DNA of 64,000 nucleotides from Prosthecobacter debontii (GTDB lineage Bacteria; Verrucomicrobiota; Verrucomicrobiia; Verrucomicrobiales; Verrucomicrobiaceae), in NCBI GenBank assembly GCA_945860295.1, contig CAMAQH010000011.1, positions 1 through 64,000 of the forward strand, given 5' to 3'. This document shows positions 7,509 to 15,479 of the stretch, piece by piece. The notes beneath the pieces are model-generated. The model did no database searches and had not been told where the DNA came from. It saw only the letters and a list, made by a program, of their open reading frames with translations. Position 1 is the stretch's first letter. Every line of letters starts with the position of its first letter. The translations under genes and the position numbers were made by a program.

Positions 7509-9650
7509 TCAGGCTGGCTCACGTTGCGCAAGTGTGTGGGTAAAGGGACTGCTAGCAGCGAGATTGTACTGGCGGATAGCAGTTGCCCAAAAAGGAGCGA
7601 GTTCGTGATCGCGAGCCGACCAGAGGCGATAATGCAGATCGGTCACCGTTTCCGTATCATGGATCATGGCCTTGATTTCCTGGGCGTTGAGCGCTTGCGG
7701 ACCTTGCTGGATGAGACGCTTGGCGATTTCATCAAGGTAAGAGCGTGAGACGTCGATGCTCTTGCGGCGACGCAGCAGACTGACATGCAGACCATTGACA
7801 TACGGGTCCAAACAGACCTGCAACAGTCCGTGATGTTTTTCGAGTTCTGGAGGAAGATGAATGCGGCCTTTGATCTCAGTCAGGTTGTCATTCATCATCG
7901 CCAGCACACTCGGCGGATCAGTTTCCTCAGGCGTGAGGAAGAGCCCGAAACGCAAGCCTGAGCGCCTGCCGGATACCATGATTGCCACGGGGATAGCTAG
8001 CAGAAGCGAGACGAGGATCGGGCAAAACCAAAGGAAGAAACTGTGTGAGACAAACCAGCCGATGGTGCCCCAGATGACAGCGATGATACTCACGCCCCAA
8101 AAGGTGAAGAACACCTCAGCCCAGTCCACACCACCATCGAGTTTGCGGCGTTGAGTGACCCAGCGCACACCTTTTCCTAGAACGGTATATACCACGAATT
8201 GGGAATGAAAAATCATGAGCACCGGTGCCATCAGTGTGAAAACCACGGTGTCCGCCATGCTGCTGATGAAGGTGAGCAGGCGCAGTTTCAGCGGCTTGAA
8301 TAAGCGACCAGTGATGATTTCATCCAGCAGGATAGTCAGCTTCGGCAGGAAGATGAGCATGGCCGTGACGCCGAGTAAAATCTGCTCAGCGCGCACCGCT
8401 TGTGCGTCCACATGCGGCAGCGGCGTGGCGGCCAGGAAGGTCGAGAAAACGAGAAACAAGAACCACAGCAGACTGCTCGCGTAGCTAAGGATGCCGTGGG
8501 CGAAATTCACTCGACTCATCGGGTGCCAGCCTTTGGCAAAGAGCAGCCAAAAGTGCTGCATGTTTCCCTGACACCAGCGGCGGTCGCGCTTGAGCATATC
8601 CACCAGTGTGGGCGGACCTTCTTCATAGCTGCCGCGATTGGTATTGAGTAGCCGCACGGCGTAACCAGCTTTGCGCATGAGAGCCGCTTCGACAAAGTCA
8701 TGGCTGAGGATGTGCCCACCAAAAGGCTCTTTGCCGGGCAGCGGAGGCAGGGCGCAGTATTTGATGAAGGGCTCCAGTCGCACAATGGCGTTGTGGCCCC
8801 AGAAATTTGCCTCGCCGCACTGCCAGTAGTCCAGTCCAGCCATGAAGGGCGGGCCATAGAGCGCTTGGGCAAACTGCATCACACGGCCGAGCAATGTTTC
8901 AGCACCGATCTGTTTGGGGAAAGTTTGTAGAATGCCGATGCCGGGATTCTTCTCCATGATACGTGCCATGCTGGTGATCAAATTACCGGACATGAGGCTG
9001 TCCGCGTCCAGTACGAGCATGTAGCGGTAGCGCTTGCCCCAGCGGCGGCAGAAGTCGCTGACGTTGCCGCTTTTGCGGTTGATCGGCTTGCGGCGCTTGC
9101 GGTAAAAGATGCGGCCAAAGGCATTGAGCTGACGGCAGAGTTCGAGCCAGGCAGTCTCTTCTTCGATCCATTGACTCGTCTGATTCGAATCACTCAGAAT
9201 AAAAAAGTCGAAGTTCTTCGAGTGGCCCGTTTGCTCCAGGGAAAGGTAGATCGCACGCAGGCCCTCGAACACACGCGTCACGTCTTCATTGAAGACAGGC
9301 ATGATGATCGCCGTGCTGGCAGTTATATCGGCATCGTGATCTTCAGGCTTCAGTGTGCGCCAGAGATTCAGCGAGTCTGGCTTGGGCCGATTCATCAGCC
9401 ACACACCGAAGAGCGCGGTCCAGAAGCCGACATTGAGTTGGTAATAAAGTGGCAGAAACACTGCCAGCAGCGCCCACTCTGACCAGCGCATCCCATGCTC
9501 AGAAAGGAAGGCATACATCAGCCAAGTGCCGACGATGGTCCCCAGGCCAACAAAGGAAAAGAACGTGGCACGCCGCATCCGAGCGATCCGCGGCGGCGGC
9601 ATCCCGGCAGTGGCATTGATATTGGCCGTCTGGGCTCCGATGACACTCAT
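7509..9650 (-). CDS. opgH: Glucans biosynthesis glucosyltransferase OpgH (MdoH)
   Basis: Inner-membrane GT2-family processive glucosyltransferase that makes the linear backbone of osmoregulated periplasmic glucans from UDP-glucose. Visible features: two N-terminal membrane helices (about 28-50 and 58-86), the GT2 start IIMPVFNED at 115-123, DADS at 215-218, the catalytic region GGHILSHDFVEAALM near 311-325, RDRRWCQGN (the QxxRW equivalent) at 355-363, and a further cluster of membrane helices at about 380-560. At 713 aa it is shorter than the roughly 850-aa E. coli protein. The start overlaps the stop of the preceding gene by 4 bp (ATGA), indicating translational coupling. No opgG is present in the window. 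Confidence 0.9.
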   Translation of the reverse strand: MSVIGAQTANINATAGMPPPRIARMRRATFFSFVGLGTIVGTWLMYAFLSEHGMRWSEWALLAVFLPLYYQLNVGFWTALFGVWLMNRPKPDSLNLWRTLKPEDHDADITASTAIIMPVFNEDVTRVFEGLRAIYLSLEQTGHSKNFDFFILSDSNQTSQWIEEETAWLELCRQLNAFGRIFYRKRRKPINRKSGNVSDFCRRWGKRYRYMLVLDADSLMSGNLITSMARIMEKNPGIGILQTFPKQIGAETLLGRVMQFAQALYGPPFMAGLDYWQCGEANFWGHNAIVRLEPFIKYCALPPLPGKEPFGGHILSHDFVEAALMRKAGYAVRLLNTNRGSYEEGPPTLVDMLKRDRRWCQGNMQHFWLLFAKGWHPMSRVNFAHGILSYASSLLWFLFLVFSTFLAATPLPHVDAQAVRAEQILLGVTAMLIFLPKLTILLDEIITGRLFKPLKLRLLTFISSMADTVVFTLMAPVLMIFHSQFVVYTVLGKGVRWVTQRRKLDGGVDWAEVFFTFWGVSIIAVIWGTIGWFVSHSFFLWFCPILVSLLLAIPVAIMVSGRRSGLRFGLFLTPEETDPPSVLAMMNDNLTEIKGRIHLPPELEKHHGLLQVCLDPYVNGLHVSLLRRRKSIDVSRSYLDEIAKRLIQQGPQALNAQEIKAMIHDTETVTDLHYRLWSARDHELAPFWATAIRQYNLAASSPFTHTLAQREPA

Positions 9651-10225
9651 CTTAGTAAAAGGTAAAGATAACCCAGCACCGCGCCGACGATGCTGATGAG
9701 GATGGCGTAGCGTAGGATTGGGTGGCGGCCCAGTCGGTCAAAAGTGTCCTCAGCCACTTCAGAGACAATGCCCAGATCCATGTCACGCGGCGTCATCTTG
9801 CTGACCTGCATTCCAGGACCAGAGGCTCGAATGGCGGAGCGCATAGCCTCCATCATTTCTTGGGACAGATTATCTTTATCGAGGAAAAAATTCGGCCAAC
9901 GTGCCGGTCCACCGCTGAGGTGAAAGCCCAGCCTTCCCGCGGCTTCGAGCTGCGACTCATTCAGATTCATATCACTGTAAATAGCGCCCAGCCATTCCTT
10001 CAACATGCGCCGCGCCTCTTCGATGCTATGCGCCGTTGGCGTGCGCTTTGTATCCAGCTTGTGAGCTGCCGCCGCACGGCGCAGCGTTTCGAGAATGAGC
10101 TGGGTGCGCCGGATACGGTTGTGCAGTTGGTAAGACCGGAAGTAGTCGGCGAGGCGCGCATACGCCTCATTCCACTCCTCCTCAGTCCCAGTCTCGGGGG
10201 CGAATTGAATATTGACGGCTTCCAT
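9647..10225 (-). CDS. Uncharacterised membrane-anchored protein coupled to opgH
   Basis: A 192-aa protein of unrecognised family. Residues 1-165 are charged, helix-rich and soluble-looking (EEEWNEAYARLADYFRSY, a stretch of Arg/Leu helices, DMDLGIVSEVAEDTFDRLG). A single membrane helix follows at the extreme C-terminus (YAILISIVGAVLGYLYLLLR), giving a tail-anchored topology with the bulk in the cytoplasm. Its stop overlaps the opgH start as ATGA, so the two are made together. It probably assists or regulates glucan synthesis at the membrane. It is not OpgG or OpgC: there is no signal peptide and there are no multiple membrane spans. Confidence 0.75.
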   Translation of the reverse strand: MEAVNIQFAPETGTEEEWNEAYARLADYFRSYQLHNRIRRTQLILETLRRAAAAHKLDTKRTPTAHSIEEARRMLKEWLGAIYSDMNLNESQLEAAGRLGFHLSGGPARWPNFFLDKDNLSQEMMEAMRSAIRASGPGMQVSKMTPRDMDLGIVSEVAEDTFDRLGRHPILRYAILISIVGAVLGYLYLLLR

Positions 10226-10950
10226 GAGTACTCCGAGTGGAGCGTGTCGGAGAATGCGCGGGAATGACGATTGGGGAAGCGGAAAGATTCACGCACAAAC
10301 CATGGCTACCCAGGTTTCATTTTGATCGGCTAGGTTCTAAATACTGGAATCTCGCCATTTGAATCACCTGACCCCTGCTGCCCCGGCAACGCTATTTATC
10401 GCTCGCCTGCATCGGTCAAGGCTCCAGTCTTGCCATCGGTCTTTATGCGCACGGTGTCTAAGCGTTTTTTCATCCGCTTGCCATTCACAAACGCAGGCCT
10501 GAAGGGCTGCTGGCCACTGACACTGGCCAAACTTTGCTTAATTTCGTCCCTGCTAGCACTACTCTTTTTTAGAAGGCTGCGCAGTTCAGATTTTAAAAGT
10601 TGGATATCGAGCACGGCCTTTTTCTATGCCAGCACGGAGCAAGCCAATCAAGAATCATTTGCTGACAAATTTTTGGGCTTGTCGGTGAATGTCCCAGTTG
10701 GGACTCTTCAAGCCGATCCAGCACTGGCATCTGAATCGTGATCTGAGGCTTTCAAAACTCGGTGCCAGTCGCGGCTTTTTAGGTCTCGGCGTAGGAGTAG
10801 ATGGCTTCAAGGGGCCGATTAAAGACATCAAGTTCGGACCACGATACGTCTTTGGTCTGGCCAATTATGGGTTTTTTCGGCGACTGCTCTGTTGGCTGGA
10901 GTTGGCCGGGCTGTGCAGCAAGCGCTGAGGTGAGTTTGAAGGCTCGGCTC
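10226..10950. other. Decayed non-coding stretch with possible DUF4236-like scrap
   Basis: No convincing gene lies here. Short frames on both strands lack consistent coding character. One rightward frame at 10689-10868 contains LRLSKLGASRGFLGLGVGV then GPRYVFGLANYGFFRR, a spacing of Leu-Ser-Lys, Gly-rich turns and a terminal aromatic-Arg that recalls DUF4236 domains. It has no start or signal and runs into an unrelated tail. I treat the stretch as decayed DNA in front of the TgpA relic. Confidence 0.25.
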
Positions 10951-11226
10951 ATGCTGCTGGCGCTGGCGCTGTGGCTGCGGCGACTAGCGCGCCACCGTGA
11001 TCCCCGGGCGCGTGCTTGGCAGCGGCTGTCTCTAAAACTCTAGCGACTGGGTGCTCCGACTCGTGCCATCAATGAAGGTCCGCTGAGCTACGCCTTGCGT
11101 GTTGCGGTGGCTCGGCCTGCGTTGGCAGATGAGATTCGTCGGCTGGCAGGCATCTACGCTTTAGGACGCTACGGCGACGGTTCAGAAAGGCACGAATTCG
11201 AGCGCTCAATTCAACGGCTGCGCTGA
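10951..11226 (+). pseudogene. C-terminal relic of a TgpA-type transglutaminase (DUF3488/DUF4129)
   Basis: The frame from about 10951 reads a hydrophobic helix (MLLALALWLRRLARH), then DPRARAWQRLSLKL, an in-frame TAG at 11041-11043, then RLGAPTRAINEGPLSYALRV, continuing to LAGIYALGRYG and a stop at 11224-11226. This is the characteristic end of membrane-bound transglutaminase-like TgpA proteins: last membrane helix, then a helical domain with WQRL.xKL.RLG....EGPL.YA.R. The preceding 500 or more residues, including the catalytic domain, are absent. The internal stop makes it dead even as a fragment. Confidence 0.7.
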
Positions 11227-11227
11227 T

Positions 11228-11292
11228 CGGCGGCGAATCCGCCGCTCAATCTCGGCGGTGCTAGGAATGATTATTCCGTAGCACCGCCGAGA
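11228..11292. repeat. Two adjacent strong hairpins (REP-like)
   Basis: First hairpin: CGGCGG (11228-11233) with CCGCCG (11239-11244), 5-nt loop. Second: a perfect 14-bp stem, TCTCGGCGGTGCTA (11250-11263) with TAGCACCGCCGAGA (11279-11292), extended inside by GGAAT/ATTCC around a GATT loop with one bulged G. There is no T run on either side. The stop codon of the leftward small gene lies inside the second stem. This looks like a REP-type or mRNA 3'-end element rather than a classic terminator. Confidence 0.65.
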
Positions 11293-11512
11293 ACTGCGAC
11301 TGGCGTCCACCAACCCCCCCCGGAGCGATGGAACTTCCAGAAAGTGTTTTAGCAGTGGCCTCGTCTTCCACCATGATCCGCTTGGCGGTTGGTGGGCGGG
11401 CATTCTGCGTCTTCGCTTCTTCAGCCGAATCCTGCAGCGTGACGATCATCTTCGAAGCGCCAAAGGCAGAGCCAAGGACGAGGATAGAGAATAGGATGTA
11501 GCGCCAAGGCAT
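11261..11512 (-). CDS. Small single-span membrane protein, unknown function
   Basis: 83 aa. An N-terminal hydrophobic segment (WRYILFSILVLGSAFGASKM, about residues 3-22) forms a membrane anchor or signal peptide. A short, polar, low-complexity tail rich in Ala, Glu and Ser follows. It is divergent from the sulfatase gene across an AT-rich spacer that contains TTTAATT-TGG-AATTAAA. Its final codons and stop are built into the 14-bp hairpin at 11250-11292. No family recognised; translation is plausible but unproven. Confidence 0.45.
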   Translation of the reverse strand: MPWRYILFSILVLGSAFGASKMIVTLQDSAEEAKTQNARPPTAKRIMVEDEATAKTLSGSSIAPGGVGGRQSQFSAVLRNNHS

Positions 11513-11669
11513 GGTCGGGAGAGCGATTTAATTTGGAATTAAAAAAAGCGTATCAACTTGGCCTCGGAAGATCACCTTACCGTTTGGTAATGATTTGCGT
11601 GACGGGTCAATTTTGCTAGATGCAGCATCGTCTCTGCGTTCATGGCGCCTCCTATTCATCCCACCTCAA

Positions 11670-12956
11670 ATGCGCCGTAGCCTCCTCACTCTCTCCTGCT
11701 CTTTGATCTGTCTTTTGACCCGTGCCGCAGACGCGCCGCCAAACGTCGTCATGATCATCTCTGACGATCATTTATGGAGCGACTACGGATTCCAGGGCCA
11801 CCCGCACATCCAGACACCGAACCTCGACAAGCTTGCCAAAGAAAGCCTCACCTTCACCCGTGGCTATGTGCCCAGCAGCCTATGCTGCCCTAGCCTCGCT
11901 AGCATCATCACCGGTCTTTATCCGCATCAGCATAAAATCACCAGCAACGACCCCGGTGCACCCGCAGGCATGAAGCCCAGAGAATTCCAGGCCAGCCCAC
12001 TCTTCGATGCCGGGCGCGAGATTATGAGCAAGCATCTCGAAGCCGCCGGCACGCTGCCTTCACGTCTGGCTGCCAAAGGCTACCTCAGCCTGCAAACCGG
12101 CAAGTGGTGGCAGAAGCATTACTCACGCGGCGGCTTCACCAGCGGCATGACCAAAGGCGGACGTCATGGCGATAGCGGGCTCGACATCGGCCGCAAGACC
12201 ATGCAGCCCATCTATGATTTCATCGGCGAAGCGAAGACCGCCAACAAACCCTTCCTCGTCTGGTATGCGCCCATGATACCTCACGATCCGCATACGCCAC
12301 CGCGGCGTCTCTTTGACAAATATAAGGACAAAGCCCCGAGCGGGCACATCGCCAAATACTGGGCCATGGTCGAGTGGTTCGACGAAACCTGCGGTGCTTT
12401 GCTAAAGCATCTCGATGACCAGGGTCTGCGTGAGAACACCATCGTCGTCTATGTCTCCGACAATGGCTGGATCACCAACCCCAAGACCGGCCGCTATGCC
12501 GAAAAATCCAAGCAGAGCCAGTACGATGGCGGCTTGCGCTCCCCCATCATGCTCCGCTGGCCCGCCAAAGTGCAGCCCAAAATGTCGGACGTACTCGCTA
12601 GCTCACTCGACTTCGCGCCGACCATCCTGAAAGCCGCCGGACTCGAACCCACGAAAGACATGCCCGGCATCAACCTGCTGGACGAAGCCGCCGTCAGCGC
12701 CCGCAAGACGATCTATGGCGAATGCTTCACGCATAACTTTGTCGATATTGAAGTCCCCTCCACCAGTCTCAAATGGCGCTGGATGATTGATGGCCACACC
12801 AAGCTCATCGTCCCCAACAAAGCCAATCAGCCCGATGATGTAATCGAACTCTACGACCTCAAAGGCGACCCCACCGAGGAGAAGAATCTCGCCAGCGACC
12901 AGTCCGCCAAAGTCACTGAGTTGACGGCAAAGTTGGATGCTTGGTGGAAGCCTTGA
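11670..12956 (+). CDS. Secreted sulfatase-family protein with non-canonical CCPSL active-site motif
   Basis: Alkaline-phosphatase-superfamily S1 sulfatase, 428 aa. ATG 11670 gives a clean signal peptide (MRRSLLTLSCSLICLLTRAA) before the mature start NVVMIISDDHLW; the frame opens earlier at 11595 but that extension is not signal-like. Metal-ligand Asp pairs appear in SDDH (31-34) and SDNGW near 279. The formylglycine motif, normally C-x-P-S-R, reads C72-C73-P-S-L76, so the arginine is leucine. TGLYPHQHK follows in the usual place. In this architecture the enzyme would remove sulfate esters from polysaccharide in the periplasm or outside. Whether the altered motif is still matured to formylglycine is open. 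No true formylglycine-generating enzyme is encoded in this window. Confidence 0.85.
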   Translation: MRRSLLTLSCSLICLLTRAADAPPNVVMIISDDHLWSDYGFQGHPHIQTPNLDKLAKESLTFTRGYVPSSLCCPSLASIITGLYPHQHKITSNDPGAPAGMKPREFQASPLFDAGREIMSKHLEAAGTLPSRLAAKGYLSLQTGKWWQKHYSRGGFTSGMTKGGRHGDSGLDIGRKTMQPIYDFIGEAKTANKPFLVWYAPMIPHDPHTPPRRLFDKYKDKAPSGHIAKYWAMVEWFDETCGALLKHLDDQGLRENTIVVYVSDNGWITNPKTGRYAEKSKQSQYDGGLRSPIMLRWPAKVQPKMSDVLASSLDFAPTILKAAGLEPTKDMPGINLLDEAAVSARKTIYGECFTHNFVDIEVPSTSLKWRWMIDGHTKLIVPNKANQPDDVIELYDLKGDPTEEKNLASDQSAKVTELTAKLDAWWKP

Positions 12957-12963
12957 GTGCGTC

Positions 12964-13131
12964 TCACGGAATGTCCGTCTCAGCACCCAGGTGCCCATTG
13001 CGGAAGAGCCATGAGGCGGACTGGTAGAGTGAGATGGTGTCTTCGAGTTGGGGCTTGAGTGCTCCGGTTTTATCGAGTGCGATGTTGCCGATCATGAGAT
13101 CGACTTTGCCGAGAGTGGACAGATATTTCAT
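12964..13131 (-). CDS. 55-residue ORF, possible gene remnant
   Basis: ATG at 13131 to TGA at 12964 on the minus strand encodes MKYLSTLGKVDLMIGNIALD followed by KTGALKPQLEDTISLYQSAS and WLFRNGHLG. The composition is protein-like and the region is otherwise empty. A second short frame upstream (EYLRINAKQGREVS) ends in an ATGA overlap with it, which suggests a frameshifted remnant of a longer leftward gene. Family not recognised. Confidence 0.3.
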   Translation of the reverse strand: MKYLSTLGKVDLMIGNIALDKTGALKPQLEDTISLYQSASWLFRNGHLGAETDIP

Positions 13132-13186
13132 GATACTTCTCGCCCTTGTTTGGCATTAATGCGGAGATACTCGACCACGACTTTTA

Positions 13187-14509
13187 ATGAATTTCCCCTT
13201 CTCAAAGATCAGCCTCCTGCTCGTGCTGCTAAGTTCCTGCGTGAGTTTTCAATCACGCCCACTTACCGCAGAGCAATCCAACGCGGACTTCAATACGCGC
13301 AGCTTGAGCGATCCCGGCCTGCGCAGTTTTCTCGCCGAACAAAAAGCTGTAAACGGCTCGTGGACGGTGGATCGTCTCTCACTCGCTGCAGCGTATTTTC
13401 ACCCCGATGTCGTGCTGGCACGGGCGGAGGCCGATGAAATCGCTGCAGGTATCAAGACGGCGCAGATGCGCCCAAATCCGGTCTTCACCTTCTCGCCGCA
13501 GTATGCCAGCTTCCGTGCGCCAGCTCCCACGCCCTGGTTTTTCGGCCCCAGCCTTTCGGTGCCCATCGAGACCGCAGGCAAGAGGTCGAAGCGCACCGAA
13601 CAAGCCCTCGCTGCTGCCGAAGCCGCACGCTGGCGAGTTTCCGCACGAGCTTGGGCAGCACGTTCTCGAGTGCGAGCCGCGATGCTGGAACTGCACGGCG
13701 CTCGCGAAAACATCCGCCTGCTGGAAACCGAGCAAAAGCTCCACGACGATGCCATCAAGAAACTCACCGCGCAGATGGAGGCAGGCGATGTGTCGCCTTT
13801 TGAGTTGACGCAGGCCCGACTGATGCTGAATCGAACGCGTCTGGCTCTTCAAGACGCGCAACGCACCTCGACCACGGGTGAAGCCCGGCTGGCAGCGGCA
13901 GCAGGCCTGCCTTTGAGTGTGATCAAATCGGTGCGGCTCGATTTCTCCGCCTTTCAGCGACTCCCCGAGCCGAGCAACAGCCGCAAGCGTGCCCTCACTC
14001 AGCGGGCGGATTTGATGGCGCTGCTGTCGGATTACGCGGCGGCGGAAGCATCGCTCAAACTCGAACTCGCCCGGCAGTATCCCGACATCAATGTCAGCCC
14101 CGGCTACGACTACAACTCCGGCCAGAACCGTTGGCAGCTTGGATTGAATGTCGCGCTGCCACTTAATCGTAATCGTGGTCCCATCGCCGAAGCCGAGGCA
14201 CGTCGAATCACCGCCGAAAAACGTTTCCTCGCTCAGCAAGGCACGATCCAAGGTGAACTCGACATCGCTCTCGCCGCGTATCATGCCTCTAGAGCCAAGG
14301 CGGCCACCGCGGCTCAACTCGCCCAAGAAGCCGACGCTGCGTCTGAAACGACTCAGAAGATGGTGGAAGCCGGCAATGTCTCTGCGCTCGAACTCACCCG
14401 CCGCCAGATCGAAGCCAGCGCCGCGAAAGTCGCGCTCATGGCTGCTAACATCGAGGCTCAGACTGCTGCCGGTGCGCTCGAAGACGCCATGCAATCTCCT
14501 CTCCGCTGA
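13187..14509 (+). CDS. TolC-family outer membrane efflux lipoprotein (CzcC-like)
   Basis: 440 aa. The N-terminus LLLVLLSSC is a lipobox, so the mature protein is probably a lipid-anchored outer-membrane channel. Two long Ala/Glu/Arg-rich coiled-coil repeats (about 80-230 and 265-435) with PNPVFTFSP and YPDINVSPGYDY before the beta-barrel segments are the duplicated TolC/OEP layout. It is the first gene of a three-gene tripartite efflux operon, with the adaptor starting 3 bp after its stop. The family in heavy-metal systems corresponds to CzcC/CusC. A long leftward frame over this gene is antisense shadow. Confidence 0.88.
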   Translation: MNFPFSKISLLLVLLSSCVSFQSRPLTAEQSNADFNTRSLSDPGLRSFLAEQKAVNGSWTVDRLSLAAAYFHPDVVLARAEADEIAAGIKTAQMRPNPVFTFSPQYASFRAPAPTPWFFGPSLSVPIETAGKRSKRTEQALAAAEAARWRVSARAWAARSRVRAAMLELHGARENIRLLETEQKLHDDAIKKLTAQMEAGDVSPFELTQARLMLNRTRLALQDAQRTSTTGEARLAAAAGLPLSVIKSVRLDFSAFQRLPEPSNSRKRALTQRADLMALLSDYAAAEASLKLELARQYPDINVSPGYDYNSGQNRWQLGLNVALPLNRNRGPIAEAEARRITAEKRFLAQQGTIQGELDIALAAYHASRAKAATAAQLAQEADAASETTQKMVEAGNVSALELTRRQIEASAAKVALMAANIEAQTAAGALEDAMQSPLR

Positions 14510-14512
14510 TTT

Positions 14513-15475
14513 ATGAAACGACTTCTTTTCTGCACCCTCCTTGCCGTGCGACTCAACGCCGCCGATGCCGGAGGCTCTGCGCCTGCTACCCTCACGAAGG
14601 AGGGCGATCTCGTCATTCTCACGCTCAAGCCGGAGGCTGAGAAGGCGCTGCGTTTGAAGGTCGTCGCCGTCGAGAAGCGCACCATCCCCGCCGTGCGTCT
14701 TTTTTCCGGCGAGGTCGTCACACCACTCGCGGCTGAGGGCAAGCCCGTCGCTCCGTTGCTCGGTGGCACGTTGGATGAAGTGCTGCGCCTTGCCGATCTC
14801 CAAGCCGCTGCCGATGGCCGCATCCTGCAAGCGCAGGTGCAAATGGATGCCGCGAAGATCGCCGTCGAACGTGCGCAAAAAATGCTCAGTGCCGAAGCGG
14901 GTAGCGTGCGCGGTGTCGATGAAGCCAAAGCCACACTTCAGCTTGCTGAAGCCGCCATGACTACTGCCAAAGCCCAGCGCAATCTCCTCGGCGGCACCCT
15001 CGGCCAAAGCCCGCGCCGATGGGCACGAGTCGCCATCTACAGCGGTGAATCTGCGCTCCTCGACACGAACGCAGACGCCAGCATCCGCACCCTCGGCTCC
15101 GCCAAACCACAAAGCGCCAAGCCCGCCGCCGGACCACCCACCGCTAATGCTTTGACCAACACCATTGACTGGTATTACGAACTTCCAGCCGATACTCAAC
15201 TGCGAGCAGGAGAGCGCGTCGCTGTCGAAATTCCCACACTCGAAAGCAAGCTCGAAGCTCTCGTTATTCCCACCAACGCCGTGCTTCATGACATCCACGG
15301 AGGCCAGTGGGTCTATGCGCAAACCGCCGATCACACCTACTCGCGCAAGCGCATCCAAGTCGCCCGACTCGCAGGCAGCGACGCTGTCTTATCAAGCGGC
15401 CCACACGCAGGTACCAAGATCGTCACCGACGGCAGCGCTGAGTTGTTCGGTACGGAATTCATGACCGGAAAATAA
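14513..15475 (+). CDS. RND efflux periplasmic adaptor (membrane fusion protein)
   Basis: 320 aa with a signal peptide ([19 protein letters not shown]). The coiled-coil hairpin is visible around residues 90-165 ([19 protein letters not shown], then [20 protein letters not shown]). Beta-barrel and membrane-proximal segments are at about 220-320 ([39 protein letters not shown]). It bridges the inner-membrane pump to the outer-membrane channel. It is shorter than typical CzcB/CusB adaptors, and the halves of the lipoyl domain flanking the hairpin are reduced. No metal-binding His/Met/Cys-rich tail is seen. Placed between tolC-like and RND genes with 3-4 bp gaps. Confidence 0.85.
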   Translation: MKRLLFCTLLAVRLNAADAGGSAPATLTKEGDLVILTLKPEAEKALRLKVVAVEKRTIPAVRLFSGEVVTPLAAEGKPVAPLLGGTLDEVLRLADLQAAADGRILQAQVQMDAAKIAVERAQKMLSAEAGSVRGVDEAKATLQLAEAAMTTAKAQRNLLGGTLGQSPRRWARVAIYSGESALLDTNADASIRTLGSAKPQSAKPAAGPPTANALTNTIDWYYELPADTQLRAGERVAVEIPTLESKLEALVIPTNAVLHDIHGGQWVYAQTADHTYSRKRIQVARLAGSDAVLSSGPHAGTKIVTDGSAELFGTEFMTGK

Positions 15476-15479
15476 CGCC

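Noticed and set aside
13379-15358. 659-codon leftward frame over the TolC-like and adaptor genes
   Set aside because: Spans two genes of the efflux operon antisense and shows repetitive Gly/Arg/Glu composition without domains.
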